Under the pieces are notes generated by a model, which was not told the DNA's origin, did not search any database, and saw only the letters and a list, made by a program, of their open reading frames with translations. From the NCBI RefSeq assembly GCF_029392895.1, contig NZ_CP114200.1, positions 6,020,501-6,084,500 of the forward strand: a stretch of 64,000 nt of DNA, read 5' to 3'. Shown here piece after piece: positions 27,521 through 36,164 of this stretch (within the stretch, counting starts at the first letter, position 1; every line of letters starts with the position of its first letter). The translations under genes were made by a program, and so were the position numbers. The stretch is from Streptomyces sp. 71268 (lineage in GTDB: Bacteria > Actinomycetota > Actinomycetes > Streptomycetales > Streptomycetaceae).

Positions 27521-28297
27521 TCAGCTCGCCTGGCGCGTCGGCATCACCGTCACCTGCTGGAAGTTCACCCGGGGTGGCAGTGCCGCGATGAATCCCACGA
27601 TCTCGGCTATGTCATGCGGCGTCAGCCACTCCACGGTCTCCTTGGAACCCGCCAACCACTCACGCGCCCCCTCGTCGGTCACATGAGTCTGCAACTCGGT
27701 CTCGACAATTCCCGGTTCGAGCGCCGCTACCCGTACGTTCTTGGGGCCCAACTCCACGCGCAGGTGACGGGAGAGATGCGTGACGTACGCCTTGGTGCCT
27801 GAGTAGACCGCGAAGTTGGGGAAGATGTTCTGCGCTGCGATGGACGAGGTGTTGATCAGGTCGGCCACACCGCGTACACGCGCCGAGGCCACCAACTGTG
27901 AGGTGAACGCCCCGATCACGTTCATCACGCCGGTGATGTTGATGTCGATCTGGCGCCGCCACTGATCAGCCCGCAGATCCTCGACGGGGGCGGGCAACAT
28001 CAGGCCCGCGTTGTTGAACAGCAGATCCGCACCTCCCAGTTCGGTTGCCACCCGGTCGGCGGCCGACTGAACCGTCGCCGCGTCGGTCACGTCAGCAACC
28101 AGCGTCAGCGCCGTGCCGCCCCGCTTCTCGATTCGAGAGGCCAAAGCGTCGAGCCGTTCGGCGCGCCGGGCCAGGATGGCGACGGTCGCGCCCAGCCCTG
28201 CCAGATGTTCGGCCGTGGCCGCCCCGATGCCGCTGGAGGCTCCGGTGATGACCGCTACGCGGCCGAGTAGAGGCTGCGCGGAAGGTTGTGTAGACAT
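27521..28297 (-). CDS. Short-chain dehydrogenase/reductase (SDR)
   Basis: A 258-residue classical SDR oxidoreductase. The Rossmann motif TGASSGIG is near residue 20, the cofactor-preference Arg pair is in ILARRAERL (suggesting NADP), and NNAG, the catalytic Ser (INTSSIA) and YSGTK are all present. The closing substrate-loop region reads PGIVETELQTHVTDEG. The start is ATG 28297 (MSTQPSAQPLLGRVAVITG). It is divergent from an HTH regulator 217 bp away, which probably controls it. The substrate is unknown, as for most members of this family. Confidence 0.93.
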   Translation of the reverse strand: MSTQPSAQPLLGRVAVITGASSGIGAATAEHLAGLGATVAILARRAERLDALASRIEKRGGTALTLVADVTDAATVQSAADRVATELGGADLLFNNAGLMLPAPVEDLRADQWRRQIDINITGVMNVIGAFTSQLVASARVRGVADLINTSSIAAQNIFPNFAVYSGTKAYVTHLSRHLRVELGPKNVRVAALEPGIVETELQTHVTDEGAREWLAGSKETVEWLTPHDIAEIVGFIAALPPRVNFQQVTVMPTRQAS

Positions 28298-28305
28298 GGG
28301 CAGAC

Positions 28306-28315
28306 CTTTCGAAAG
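28306..28315. promoter_or_regulatory. Palindrome CTTTCGAAAG next to the SDR start
   Basis: A perfect 10-bp palindrome lies nine bases upstream of the SDR start codon and overlaps its AAAGG ribosome binding site. This is a possible operator for the divergently encoded HTH regulator. Confidence 0.4.
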
Positions 28316-28514
28316 AGGCGAAGAACGGGGGAGCGAAGCCGGGACCAACGTGGTCGGCCGCCACGCATCCAGCACACCAGCTCGGAGTCGCGCTCACGGG
28401 GCTGGAGCAGACCCTGAGCAGACGAGTCCCGGGAGGGCGGGCCCCGGCGAGACAGGTACTGGCAGGGCCACCCAGCGAGGCTTGTGCCGCCAGAGCCTGG
28501 CTCACACTGGGGAC

Positions 28515-29387
28515 ATGGATCGAAGTGGCGAACTCGCGGACTTTCTGCGCTCGCGCCGTGCCCGGATCACCCCGGACCGAGTGGGATTGTCGAGCGATGG
28601 CCGCGCGCGGCGGGTTCCCGGACTACGCCGAGGCGAGGTGGCCCGCCTCGCCGGCGTCAGCACCGAGTACTACACCCGTCTGGAACAGGGTCGTGCCGGT
28701 TCCCCCTCTCCGGAAGTCGTCGAGTCCCTGGCCCGCGCCCTCCAACTCGATCTCGCGGAGCGCGAGCACCTTGTCGACCTCCTCGCGCGCCCCACCCCGT
28801 CTCGCCGTTCCACCACAGGACCCCAGCGAGTCCGCCCCGGCCTGCACCTCATGCTCCACACCCTGGACCACGTCCCCGCCTTCATTCTTGGTCGGCGCAC
28901 CGACGTGCTGGCCACCAACCGGCTGGCACGCGAAGTACTGACCGACTTTGACGCCCTTCCCGCCCCACAACGCAACCTTGCTCGCTACTACCTCCTCGAC
29001 CCGGAAGCCCGGGACCGTGTGGTGGACTGGGAGCAGATCGCCGCCGAGACGGTCGCCGTACTCCGCCTCGAAGCGGGCCGCCATCCTCACGATCGGCGGC
29101 TCGCCGATCTTGTGGGAGTACTCATCCTGCGCTCCACGGAGTTCACTGCCTGGTGGAACGACCACCGTGTCCTGCGCCGCACCCACGGCACCAAGTCCTA
29201 TCTGCACCCGGTGGTCGGTCACCTCCACTTCTCGTACGAGTCCTTCCAGACCCCCGGCGATCCGGATCAAACCCTGTGCGTCTACAACGCGGAGCCCGGC
29301 TCAGCCACAGCCGAAGCCCTGCGCATGCTGAATAGTTGGACCACCCCCGGCCCACAGGCGCACCCCTCGCCCGCAGACACACGGTGA
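28515..29387 (+). CDS. XRE-family HTH regulator with MmyB-like ligand domain
   Basis: A 290-residue regulator. The start is ATG 28515 (MDRSGELADFLRSRRARITPD). The N-terminal HTH reads VPGLRRGEVARLAGVSTEYY and is followed by TRLEQGRAGSPSPEV, a pattern diagnostic of the large actinobacterial family with a C-terminal MmyB-like domain. That domain contains LGRRTDVLATNRLA, AVLRLEAGRHPHD and WWNDHRV, and probably binds a fatty-acid-like ligand. These genes very often stand beside and control an SDR gene, as here. The codon choice is normal for the genome. Confidence 0.93.
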   Translation: MDRSGELADFLRSRRARITPDRVGLSSDGRARRVPGLRRGEVARLAGVSTEYYTRLEQGRAGSPSPEVVESLARALQLDLAEREHLVDLLARPTPSRRSTTGPQRVRPGLHLMLHTLDHVPAFILGRRTDVLATNRLAREVLTDFDALPAPQRNLARYYLLDPEARDRVVDWEQIAAETVAVLRLEAGRHPHDRRLADLVGVLILRSTEFTAWWNDHRVLRRTHGTKSYLHPVVGHLHFSYESFQTPGDPDQTLCVYNAEPGSATAEALRMLNSWTTPGPQAHPSPADTR

Positions 29388-29698
29388 ACCCCTCCCCTCT
29401 CGCTCCCTTTTCTCACTCACTGTGATCGGTTGAGTCGTGCGGCCGGCCGTGAAGTCGAGGAATGATCGCGCGTGCGGTCTGGGCACCCCGCCCATGGCCA
29501 CTCGCCGCTCGCCGTCGCCAGCTCCGAAGACCTCAGCGCCGCCCACGTCATGAGTAAAGCAACACACCTGGCCGCGGCGGTAGTTGCCGAGCTTGAATGC
29601 GCTCGCCCGGGTGACCGAGTTTTCCACAGGGCTTCGGTTATCCACGGATCGCGGAAAGCCTCAGCGAGATTGCTGGCGGACCCTTACCGTCGATCGAC
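29388..29698. other. Intergenic region upstream of comEA with two DnaA-box-like 9-mers
   Basis: No gene in 311 bp. TTTTCCACA (29620-29628) and TTATCCACG (29638-29646) lie in direct orientation 18 bp apart. Each differs by one base from TTATCCACA. Any comEA promoter must also lie here. Confidence 0.45.
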
Positions 29699-31519
29699 AT
29701 GAGCAATCGAACACGGACAGTGAGCATCGGGCTTGTGGGAGGGCTGCTCGGCGGCTCTGGCGCTCACGGAGCCCCGAAACGGCTCCTGGGCCTCGGCCCA
29801 CGAGGGCCCGCGCCATCCACTGGCCTCGCTCGCAGCCAGCGTGGCAGGCGACGGAAACGGGTGTCGGGCAGCGGAGTGGGGCGTTCGCGGGCTTCCGGGC
29901 TGCTGAGTCCGGGTGTGCCCGTAACGGAGCCTGGCGATGTGGGGCGTCCGGCCGATGGGCGGCCGGAGTCCGGGTCGGGGTGGACAGAACCCGCGCGAAA
30001 CCTGACGGGCGGTCCAGGTCGTACCAGGCCCTCCGCGACCGGGACGGTGGCTGGCCTTACGTCGCCAGGGTCAGGCGACGAGACCGGAAGCGGGCCACTT
30101 CGCGCGAGTGCGGTGGCTGGCTCGCCTGGAGATGGGCCAACTCCTCACATCGCGAGCACCGTGCCAGCGATGGCGGGGTCATTCGGAGTGTTGGCGGAGA
30201 CGGATTCGCGGCGTGGGGAGGAGCCGATGCAAAGGGACGCATGGTTCGGGGTGACGGCGGTGGCCATGGCGGGGCCAACGCGGTGGGGGCCCGCTTCGCG
30301 AGTAAGGCAACCGATCGCGGATGACCTCGGCATCTGGGGAACCGCTGATGACGTTGGCGGGGCAACGTCAGGGCGGCACACCGCTCCAGCGGGCGCCCGC
30401 GTCGTGACTCGAAGGAGGGCCTCGGCTCCGTCGGGTGGCGTGAGTGACCAGGCTGAGAGCACGGAGGAGGCAGTAGGTACGTCCACGCGGCGTGTGGGCG
30501 AGGGAGACATGGAGTGCGATGACGACCTCGCCGACGGCGTTGTCTTCGATGGTGGCCTCCGCGGCGACGGCTCGACCGGCCAGGCCGTTGCGGGGAGGGA
30601 CACGGGTGCGGGCGCCGGGGACCCGCTCGCCGGGCGTAACGGGCGCGCGTCGTACAAGCCGGGCGACGGCGCGCTCACTGAGGAAGCGGAGGCTGACGGA
30701 CGGGTTGGCGGGGAGCCGCGACCAGCCACCCTGCGGGGCCACCCCGACCCCGGACCGCGCTTGCGCGACCTGCGCCTGGCGGTCTTTGAACGATTGCCGT
30801 TATGGCTCCAGGAACGATGTGCCATTCGCCCCAGGGCGCTGCTCGCGGTGGTCGTGGTGCTGCTGGTGGCGGTGGCCATGGCTGCACACCACTTCTGGAG
30901 CGGACGCCCGGAGACGGTGAGCGCGCCTCCTGAGCAGCCGCCCGCGAAGCCGGTGTCGGGCCGGCAAGAGCCGGGCACGGGCACGGGGCCCACGGCGACG
31001 CCCCGCGCGGGTGCGGACCGCATCGTCGTGGTCGATGTGGCGGGCAAGGTGCGCGCGCCGGGTGTGCGTCGTCTGCCAGCAGGTTCGCGTGTGGCCGATG
31101 CGATCAAGGCGGCTGGGGGAGCCAAGCCTGGTGTGCGACTCAGCGAGTTGAATCGGGCTCGGGTGCTCGTCGATGGGGAACAGATCGCGGTCGGCGTCAG
31201 GCCAGGCGCAGGCGGTGCGCCGGTGAGCGGCGCGTCATCTGCCGGCGTGAACGGCGTGCCCGGCACCGGTGCGTCGGGTCTCCCGGCGGGTTCCGGCGCC
31301 GGAGCCACGGCCGGAGGAACGGCCGGGGCCCCTGTCAGCCTGAGCACCGCGACGGCCGAGCAGCTTGACGGCCTCCCCGGGGTGGGCCCCGTCCTCGCGC
31401 GCCACATCCTCGACTACCGGGACCAGCACGGCGGGTTCGACTCCGTTGAGGAACTGCGCGAAGTGACCGGTATCGGTGACAAGCGGTTCGCCGATCTACG
31501 CCCCCTCGTCCAACCATGA
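29699..31519 (+). CDS. comEA: ComEA-type DNA-binding protein, extended N-terminus, one TTA codon
   Basis: The reliable part is the last 240 residues: a membrane span (LLAVVVVLLVAVAMAAHHFW, about 380-400), an SLBB-type domain (IVVVDVAGKVRAPGVRRLPAG) and a C-terminal helix-hairpin-helix pair (LDGLPGVGPVLARHILDY, EVTGIGDKRFADLRP) that binds double-stranded DNA outside the membrane. The 370 residues before it are Gly/Ser/Arg-rich, without visible domains, and about 200 longer than usual; ATG 29699 is only the longest option and a later start such as ATG 30228 is possible. Codon 368 (30800-30802) is TTA. The stop overlaps comEC (ATGA), so the pair is one operon. Confidence 0.88.
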   Translation: MSNRTRTVSIGLVGGLLGGSGAHGAPKRLLGLGPRGPAPSTGLARSQRGRRRKRVSGSGVGRSRASGLLSPGVPVTEPGDVGRPADGRPESGSGWTEPARNLTGGPGRTRPSATGTVAGLTSPGSGDETGSGPLRASAVAGSPGDGPTPHIASTVPAMAGSFGVLAETDSRRGEEPMQRDAWFGVTAVAMAGPTRWGPASRVRQPIADDLGIWGTADDVGGATSGRHTAPAGARVVTRRRASAPSGGVSDQAESTEEAVGTSTRRVGEGDMECDDDLADGVVFDGGLRGDGSTGQAVAGRDTGAGAGDPLAGRNGRASYKPGDGALTEEAEADGRVGGEPRPATLRGHPDPGPRLRDLRLAVFERLPLWLQERCAIRPRALLAVVVVLLVAVAMAAHHFWSGRPETVSAPPEQPPAKPVSGRQEPGTGTGPTATPRAGADRIVVVDVAGKVRAPGVRRLPAGSRVADAIKAAGGAKPGVRLSELNRARVLVDGEQIAVGVRPGAGGAPVSGASSAGVNGVPGTGASGLPAGSGAGATAGGTAGAPVSLSTATAEQLDGLPGVGPVLARHILDYRDQHGGFDSVEELREVTGIGDKRFADLRPLVQP

Positions 31520-34500
31520 CTGGCCACGAGACCCGGGGGGCGGGCCCCGCGCGCGCCCACGGCGGGTCAGCCCGCAGACTCTCCGCCGGGTCAGCCCGCA
31601 GACTCTCCGCCGGGTCAGCCCGCGGACTCCCCACGCCCAGCGGGCCGCCCCGCGCGGGGACCAGCGCGGCCCCCGCGCCCGCGCCGGCTGTGCGGCCACA
31701 AGCCAGCACGCCTGCCGCTACGAACAACGCCGCGGCAGGGAGGGACGGAGCGGCAAACCGACGCGGGCTTCCAGCCGGCGCGCGGAGCGGTGAGGGCCCG
31801 GCCGATCTCCGGTTGATCCCACCCGTGTTGGCGGCATGGCTGGCCGCTGCCCTGGCACTTGAGGCAGACCCGACGTCGGTCACGATCTGCTGCGCCGGGG
31901 CCCTCGCCACCGCGGCGGTGTTGCTGGGCGTTACGTGGCGCCTGGGCCGGCGGGCGGGCACCCTGAGCCAGACGGGGGCGGCAAGAGCTCGCCGCCGGGC
32001 GGGGAGCGCGACCGCGGTGGTGATCGCGTTGCTGTGCGCTACCGCGACGGCCGCCGTCGCGGCTCTCCACGCGGCGGACAGCCACCGGGGGCTCATCCCC
32101 AAGCTCGCCCAAGAGCACGCCGAGGCGGAGGTCGACCTCACCGTCACAGGCGATCCGCGTCTGATCAGGCCCCGGGTGCGCGGCCCGGTGTCCACCCCGC
32201 CAGCCCTCGCCATCGATGCCGTGGCGAACAGAGTCAGGGCGACGGAGCACACGCCAACCCACCGAGCAGGCAGCAGCCCCCTCCAGCGCGTCGTGCGCAC
32301 GCGCACGCCGGTGCTGTTGATCGTTGACCTGCGTGGCACGGCCCGGGCGGGTGAGGCGTCGGCGGCGTACGACGAGGCCGAGGCGACGGGCGGCGGGCGT
32401 TCGGACCCGGGTGGCTCGCGTCGTTCAGACCCGGGTGGTCTGCGCGGCTCCGGTGAACCATCTACGACGGCGGACGCGCGGTGGAGAGAGCTTCTCCCCT
32501 CAACACGGCTTCGAGTACGCGTACGGGTGGTGCCACCGACTCGCGACGGGGACCGCGTCGGCGCCGTGCTGCGTACCGATGACGAGCGCCCACCTCTGGT
32601 GCTCGCCGGGCCGGGCGACCTCCAGCGTACGGCGGGGCGGCTGCGCGCCGGTCTCCGGGCCGCCTCCGACGGACTGAGCGCCGATGCGAGAGCGCTGCTG
32701 CCGGGCCTCGTCGTAGGTGATACCTCACGCGTGCCACCCGACCTCGACGAAGCGTTCCGGGCCACCGACATGACGCACCTGCTTGCCGTTTCAGGAAGCA
32801 ACCTGTCGATCGTGTTGGCGTTGCTCATCGGGCCGCCGCACATGGCGGCGAGGGCCGAGCGGCGCGGGCTGGCCGCTCGACTCGGGGTGCCGCTCCGGCT
32901 GACCGCGCTGCTCGGCGGCGTGTTGACCCTGGGTTTCGTGGTGGTGTGCCGCCCCGAACCGAGCGTGTTACGGGCCGCCGCCTGCGGGCTGATCACTCTG
33001 ATCGCCATTGGGACGGGGCGCCGTCGAACGCTCCTGCCGGCGCTTGCCGCTGCCGTACTGGCCCTGTTGCTGTACGACCCGTGGCTAGCCCGTAGTTACG
33101 GCTTCCTCCTGTCCGTCCTGGCCACGGGCGCGCTGCTCACCATCGCCCCGCGATGGAGCGCCGCGCTGCGGGCCCGTGGCGTGCCGGGACGGCTGGCGGA
33201 GGTGCTGGCCGCGGCGGCCGCGGCGCAAGCGGTGTGTGCTCCGGTGGTCGTGGTGTTGGCGGCCCGGGTGAGCCTGGTCGCGATCCCCTGCAACCTGCTG
33301 GCTGAGTTGGCGATCGCACCCGCGACCGTTCTCGGCTTCGCCGCCTTGGCCGTGGGCCCGCTGGCTCCGCCCGTCGCGGTGGGCCTGGCCTGGTGCGCCG
33401 GCTGGCCGGTGGAGTGGCTGGCTTCGGTGGCCCGCACTGGCGCTGGGCTGCCGGGGTCGGGTGTGAGCTGGCCGGGCAGTTGGGGCGGCGCGCTGTTGTT
33501 GGCCGGGGTCACGGTCGTCGTCGTGTTGCTGGCCCGGCGTGCCCTGGGCCATCCCTGGCTGTGTGTGGTCTGCGCGCTGCTGCTGATGGTGGCCGTCGTG
33601 CGCCCGGCGCCCCTGGTCCGGGTGATCACCGGTTGGCCGCCGCCCGACTGGCGGATGGTGGCCTGCGACGTGGGGCAGGGTGACGCGCTGGTGCTGGCCG
33701 CCGGTGAGGGTACGGCGGTGGTCGTCGACGCCGGCCCGGACCAGGGTGCGGTGGACCGCTGCCTGCGGGACCTGGGCATCGTGCGGGTCCCGCTGGTCGT
33801 GCTGACCCACTTCCACGCGGATCACGTGGCGGGTCTACCAGGTGTGCTGCGTGGCCGGGCCGTGGGCGCTGTGGAGACCACGAGTCTGCGGGAGCCCCCG
33901 GGGCAGGCCGCGTTCGTCCGCAGGGCGGTGTCGAAGGCCGGCGTGAAACACCTCGAAGCGGTACCGGGTGAGCGGCGTCGCACCAGCGGCCTTTCCTGGC
34001 AGGTGCTGTGGCCCCCACGGGTGGCGCCCGGGTCCGCGGCGCCGACGGGCGTGCCCGATACCGCGCACCCGGGAGGCGCCCCAACCCTCCCCGGTGGCGC
34101 CGGCGCGGCCGACGTGAGTGCCGTCACCGGCGCGAACGATGCCAGCGTCACCCTGCTCGTCCGCACGGCTGGGCTGACCCTTCTGCTCCTCGGCGACCTG
34201 GAACCGACGGCGCAACGCGCACTGTTGGCAGCCCACCCAAACCTCGGCCCGGTCGACGTGCTGAAGGTCGCGCACCACGGGTCGGCCCACCAGGACCATC
34301 AGTTGCTGCGCAGCCTTCGACCTCGACTGGCGCTCATCTCATGCGGTGCGGACAACCCGTACGGCCATCCGGCCCCTCGCACCGTGGCCGCGCTGCGCGA
34401 GCAGGGCGCGCGGGTGCTGCGTACCGATGTCGACGGTGCGGTGGCCATCACCGGAGCCGGTGGTGTGCCGAGGGCGTCGATCAGCGGGCGCAGGCGTGGT

Positions 34501-34578
34501 GGTAGGAGTTCGCCTTCGTGGAGCAGGGGAGGTGCTGGTGAGCCTGCAACAGAACTTGGGCATTCTGGCCGTTCATGA
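31516..34578 (+). CDS. comEC: ComEC/Rec2-family DNA-uptake channel protein, one TTA codon
   Basis: A 1020-residue inner-membrane protein related to the competence channel that moves single-stranded DNA. The N-terminal 100 residues are low complexity. The competence domain with its spans (DMTHLLAVSGSNLSIVLALL and later segments) lies about 415-710. A metallo-beta-lactamase domain follows, with CDVGQGDALVL and THFHADHVAGLPG near 765 and HHGSAHQDHQLL. Codon 485 (32968-32970) is TTA, implying dependence on bldA tRNA. The last 30 residues (from GRRRGGRS) are read across the 3' end of the opposite-strand PstS-like gene and do not look like family sequence. Confidence 0.93.
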   Translation: MTGHETRGAGPARAHGGSARRLSAGSARRLSAGSARGLPTPSGPPRAGTSAAPAPAPAVRPQASTPAATNNAAAGRDGAANRRGLPAGARSGEGPADLRLIPPVLAAWLAAALALEADPTSVTICCAGALATAAVLLGVTWRLGRRAGTLSQTGAARARRRAGSATAVVIALLCATATAAVAALHAADSHRGLIPKLAQEHAEAEVDLTVTGDPRLIRPRVRGPVSTPPALAIDAVANRVRATEHTPTHRAGSSPLQRVVRTRTPVLLIVDLRGTARAGEASAAYDEAEATGGGRSDPGGSRRSDPGGLRGSGEPSTTADARWRELLPSTRLRVRVRVVPPTRDGDRVGAVLRTDDERPPLVLAGPGDLQRTAGRLRAGLRAASDGLSADARALLPGLVVGDTSRVPPDLDEAFRATDMTHLLAVSGSNLSIVLALLIGPPHMAARAERRGLAARLGVPLRLTALLGGVLTLGFVVVCRPEPSVLRAAACGLITLIAIGTGRRRTLLPALAAAVLALLLYDPWLARSYGFLLSVLATGALLTIAPRWSAALRARGVPGRLAEVLAAAAAAQAVCAPVVVVLAARVSLVAIPCNLLAELAIAPATVLGFAALAVGPLAPPVAVGLAWCAGWPVEWLASVARTGAGLPGSGVSWPGSWGGALLLAGVTVVVVLLARRALGHPWLCVVCALLLMVAVVRPAPLVRVITGWPPPDWRMVACDVGQGDALVLAAGEGTAVVVDAGPDQGAVDRCLRDLGIVRVPLVVLTHFHADHVAGLPGVLRGRAVGAVETTSLREPPGQAAFVRRAVSKAGVKHLEAVPGERRRTSGLSWQVLWPPRVAPGSAAPTGVPDTAHPGGAPTLPGGAGAADVSAVTGANDASVTLLVRTAGLTLLLLGDLEPTAQRALLAAHPNLGPVDVLKVAHHGSAHQDHQLLRSLRPRLALISCGADNPYGHPAPRTVAALREQGARVLRTDVDGAVAITGAGGVPRASISGRRRGGRSSPSWSRGGAGEPATELGHSGRS

Positions 34579-35992
34579 AGGTCAGAAACTTGGCGGTCAG
34601 AGAGCCGTCACGCGGCTCTTGGTAGGTGTAGAGGCGCTCCGTTGCCCAGAAGGGGTAGCCGTCCGGCTTGTTCAGCGCGATCTCTGGTGCTCTTCCGTTG
34701 AGCTGCACGGCGGTGACGTTACGGTAGAAGCCCGCTTGGTACGTCTCCGCGTAGCCGATCGCTCCCGACACCTGGTCTACGGCCTCCAAGGCGGACTCCG
34801 TGACCGACGCCTCGCAGTGCTGGGGGCGGGAGGAGGGCTGATTGATTCTGGTGGTGCAGTCGGAAAGCCCGGCGGGTTGGCCGGTGGGCGCGCCCTTCAA
34901 CACCTCCCTTTCGAAGGTGATCCGGGTGCCGGACTGGGAGTCGCGGGTGACCAGGTTGATCGGCACGTTCTTGCCGCCCACATCCTTCCAGTTGGTGTGC
35001 TTGCCGCTGAAAATCCCGCGCAGTTGTTCCGTGGTGAGGTTCTTGACGCCGCTCTCACGGTTGACCACCACGCTGAGCGGGACGACGCTGACCGGTCGGT
35101 GCGCCATCAGATCCTTGTAGCTGTCGATCCTCGGGGCGGGGACGTCCGACATGGCGATGAAGGCGGGCTGGTGGTCGGGGTGGTCGCGGCCGGCGCGGCT
35201 CAGGTTCCTGAGCCCGTCCAGGCTGCTGCTATGGCGCACTTCGATCTCGGCCCCGGGGCACTGCTTCTGGTAGTCGTTGGCTATGGCCTTCATCGGCTTG
35301 GCGAAGGCGGTCGAACCGTCGATGACCAACTCGCCCGTCGCGCAGACCGGGTTGGCCGCTTCATCGTCGGAGTTGCGAATAAGCAGTCCACCGAGCAACC
35401 CCATCAGGATGATGAACACCCCGCCCAGGGCAAGGCTCAGCTTGCTGGGCCCGCGACGCTGCGCGTTGCGCCGGATGGAGCCGCCGCTCAGGAACCCGCT
35501 CATCGTCACCTGATCGCCGTCCCCGGTCAGCAGGACGAGGAGCTTGAAGTGGTCCCTGCGGTTGAGCGGCACGGCGGGCAGGGTGAGTCGGTCGCCCGCC
35601 ACACGCAGCCCGTTGTTGCGCGTCAGCATCGAACGCAGCGAGGCATCGGTCTCGGTTACCGTCACTGCCTGGATCGTGCGGCCGGGGAACTCGACGACGA
35701 GCGGTTCCTGGTAGTCGTGGCGCGCGACGTCCTTGCTGCCATCGTTCTCGATCCGCAGCAACGCCACGGTGGCGTCCGTGACTTCCTGCTCGTTCAGCAG
35801 CAGCCGAAGCTGCACGATGTCGCGAGCGGCCTGAGGGTTCATGCTGACCGCTGTGTCCATCTGCACGCGGTAGCCGATGCGTTTGCGGCCGGGGAGGAAG
35901 CGCTCCACTGCCCAGACCGCGCCGGTCAGTACCAGGCCGGCGGCTGTCAGGAACGTCTCGGTGTCAGGGACTGCCACGGCAACCTCGCACAC
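34481..35992 (-). CDS. PstS-like binding-domain protein with two membrane spans
   Basis: A 503-residue protein. A first hydrophobic segment (FLTAAGLVLTGAVWAVE, about 14-30) is followed by a beta-rich domain of about 150 residues (VALLRIENDGSKDVARHDYQ, LVVEFPGRTIQAV), a second span (LALGGVFIILMGLLGGLLI, about 187-205) and a PstS/phosphate-binding-like domain (GELVIDGSTAFAKPMKAIA, FIAMSDVPAP, LTTEQLRGIFSGKHTNWKDVGG, SQSGTR). With both spans used, the binding domain faces outside and the beta domain the cytoplasm, unlike a simple lipoprotein PstS. No pst permease genes are nearby. The GTG at 35992 is a tentative start. Its 3' end overlaps comEC by 98 bp. The function may be sensing rather than transport; this is inference. 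Confidence 0.82.
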   Translation of the reverse strand: MCEVAVAVPDTETFLTAAGLVLTGAVWAVERFLPGRKRIGYRVQMDTAVSMNPQAARDIVQLRLLLNEQEVTDATVALLRIENDGSKDVARHDYQEPLVVEFPGRTIQAVTVTETDASLRSMLTRNNGLRVAGDRLTLPAVPLNRRDHFKLLVLLTGDGDQVTMSGFLSGGSIRRNAQRRGPSKLSLALGGVFIILMGLLGGLLIRNSDDEAANPVCATGELVIDGSTAFAKPMKAIANDYQKQCPGAEIEVRHSSSLDGLRNLSRAGRDHPDHQPAFIAMSDVPAPRIDSYKDLMAHRPVSVVPLSVVVNRESGVKNLTTEQLRGIFSGKHTNWKDVGGKNVPINLVTRDSQSGTRITFEREVLKGAPTGQPAGLSDCTTRINQPSSRPQHCEASVTESALEAVDQVSGAIGYAETYQAGFYRNVTAVQLNGRAPEIALNKPDGYPFWATERLYTYQEPRDGSLTAKFLTFMNGQNAQVLLQAHQHLPCSTKANSYHHACAR

Positions 35993-36143
35993 ATGGTCGT
36001 ACAGGGATGCGAGAAATCTACGAAGGAGGCTCGTACTCCGCGCCCGCTTGGCTGGGCCAACACCAGAGATTCATCTACTGGCCGCCAGGTGTCGTCCCGT
36101 TGGTATGCGCATGCCCCCTGTACGGACCGTGGTAAAGAAGCCT

Positions 36144-36163
36144 TTCTAAAGCTAGCTTCAGAA
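36144..36163. promoter_or_regulatory. Near-palindromic operator upstream of the ArsR gene
   Basis: TTCTAAAGCTAGCTTCAGAA is a 20-bp inverted repeat with one mismatched pair and a perfect AAGCTAGCTT core. It ends one base before the ATG of the ArsR-type regulator. Its position and shape fit an autoregulatory winged-helix site. Confidence 0.7.
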
Positions 36164-36164
36164 G

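Noticed and set aside
35380..35382. TTA codon candidate in the PstS-like gene
   Set aside because: It is out of frame: the codons there read CTT ATT.
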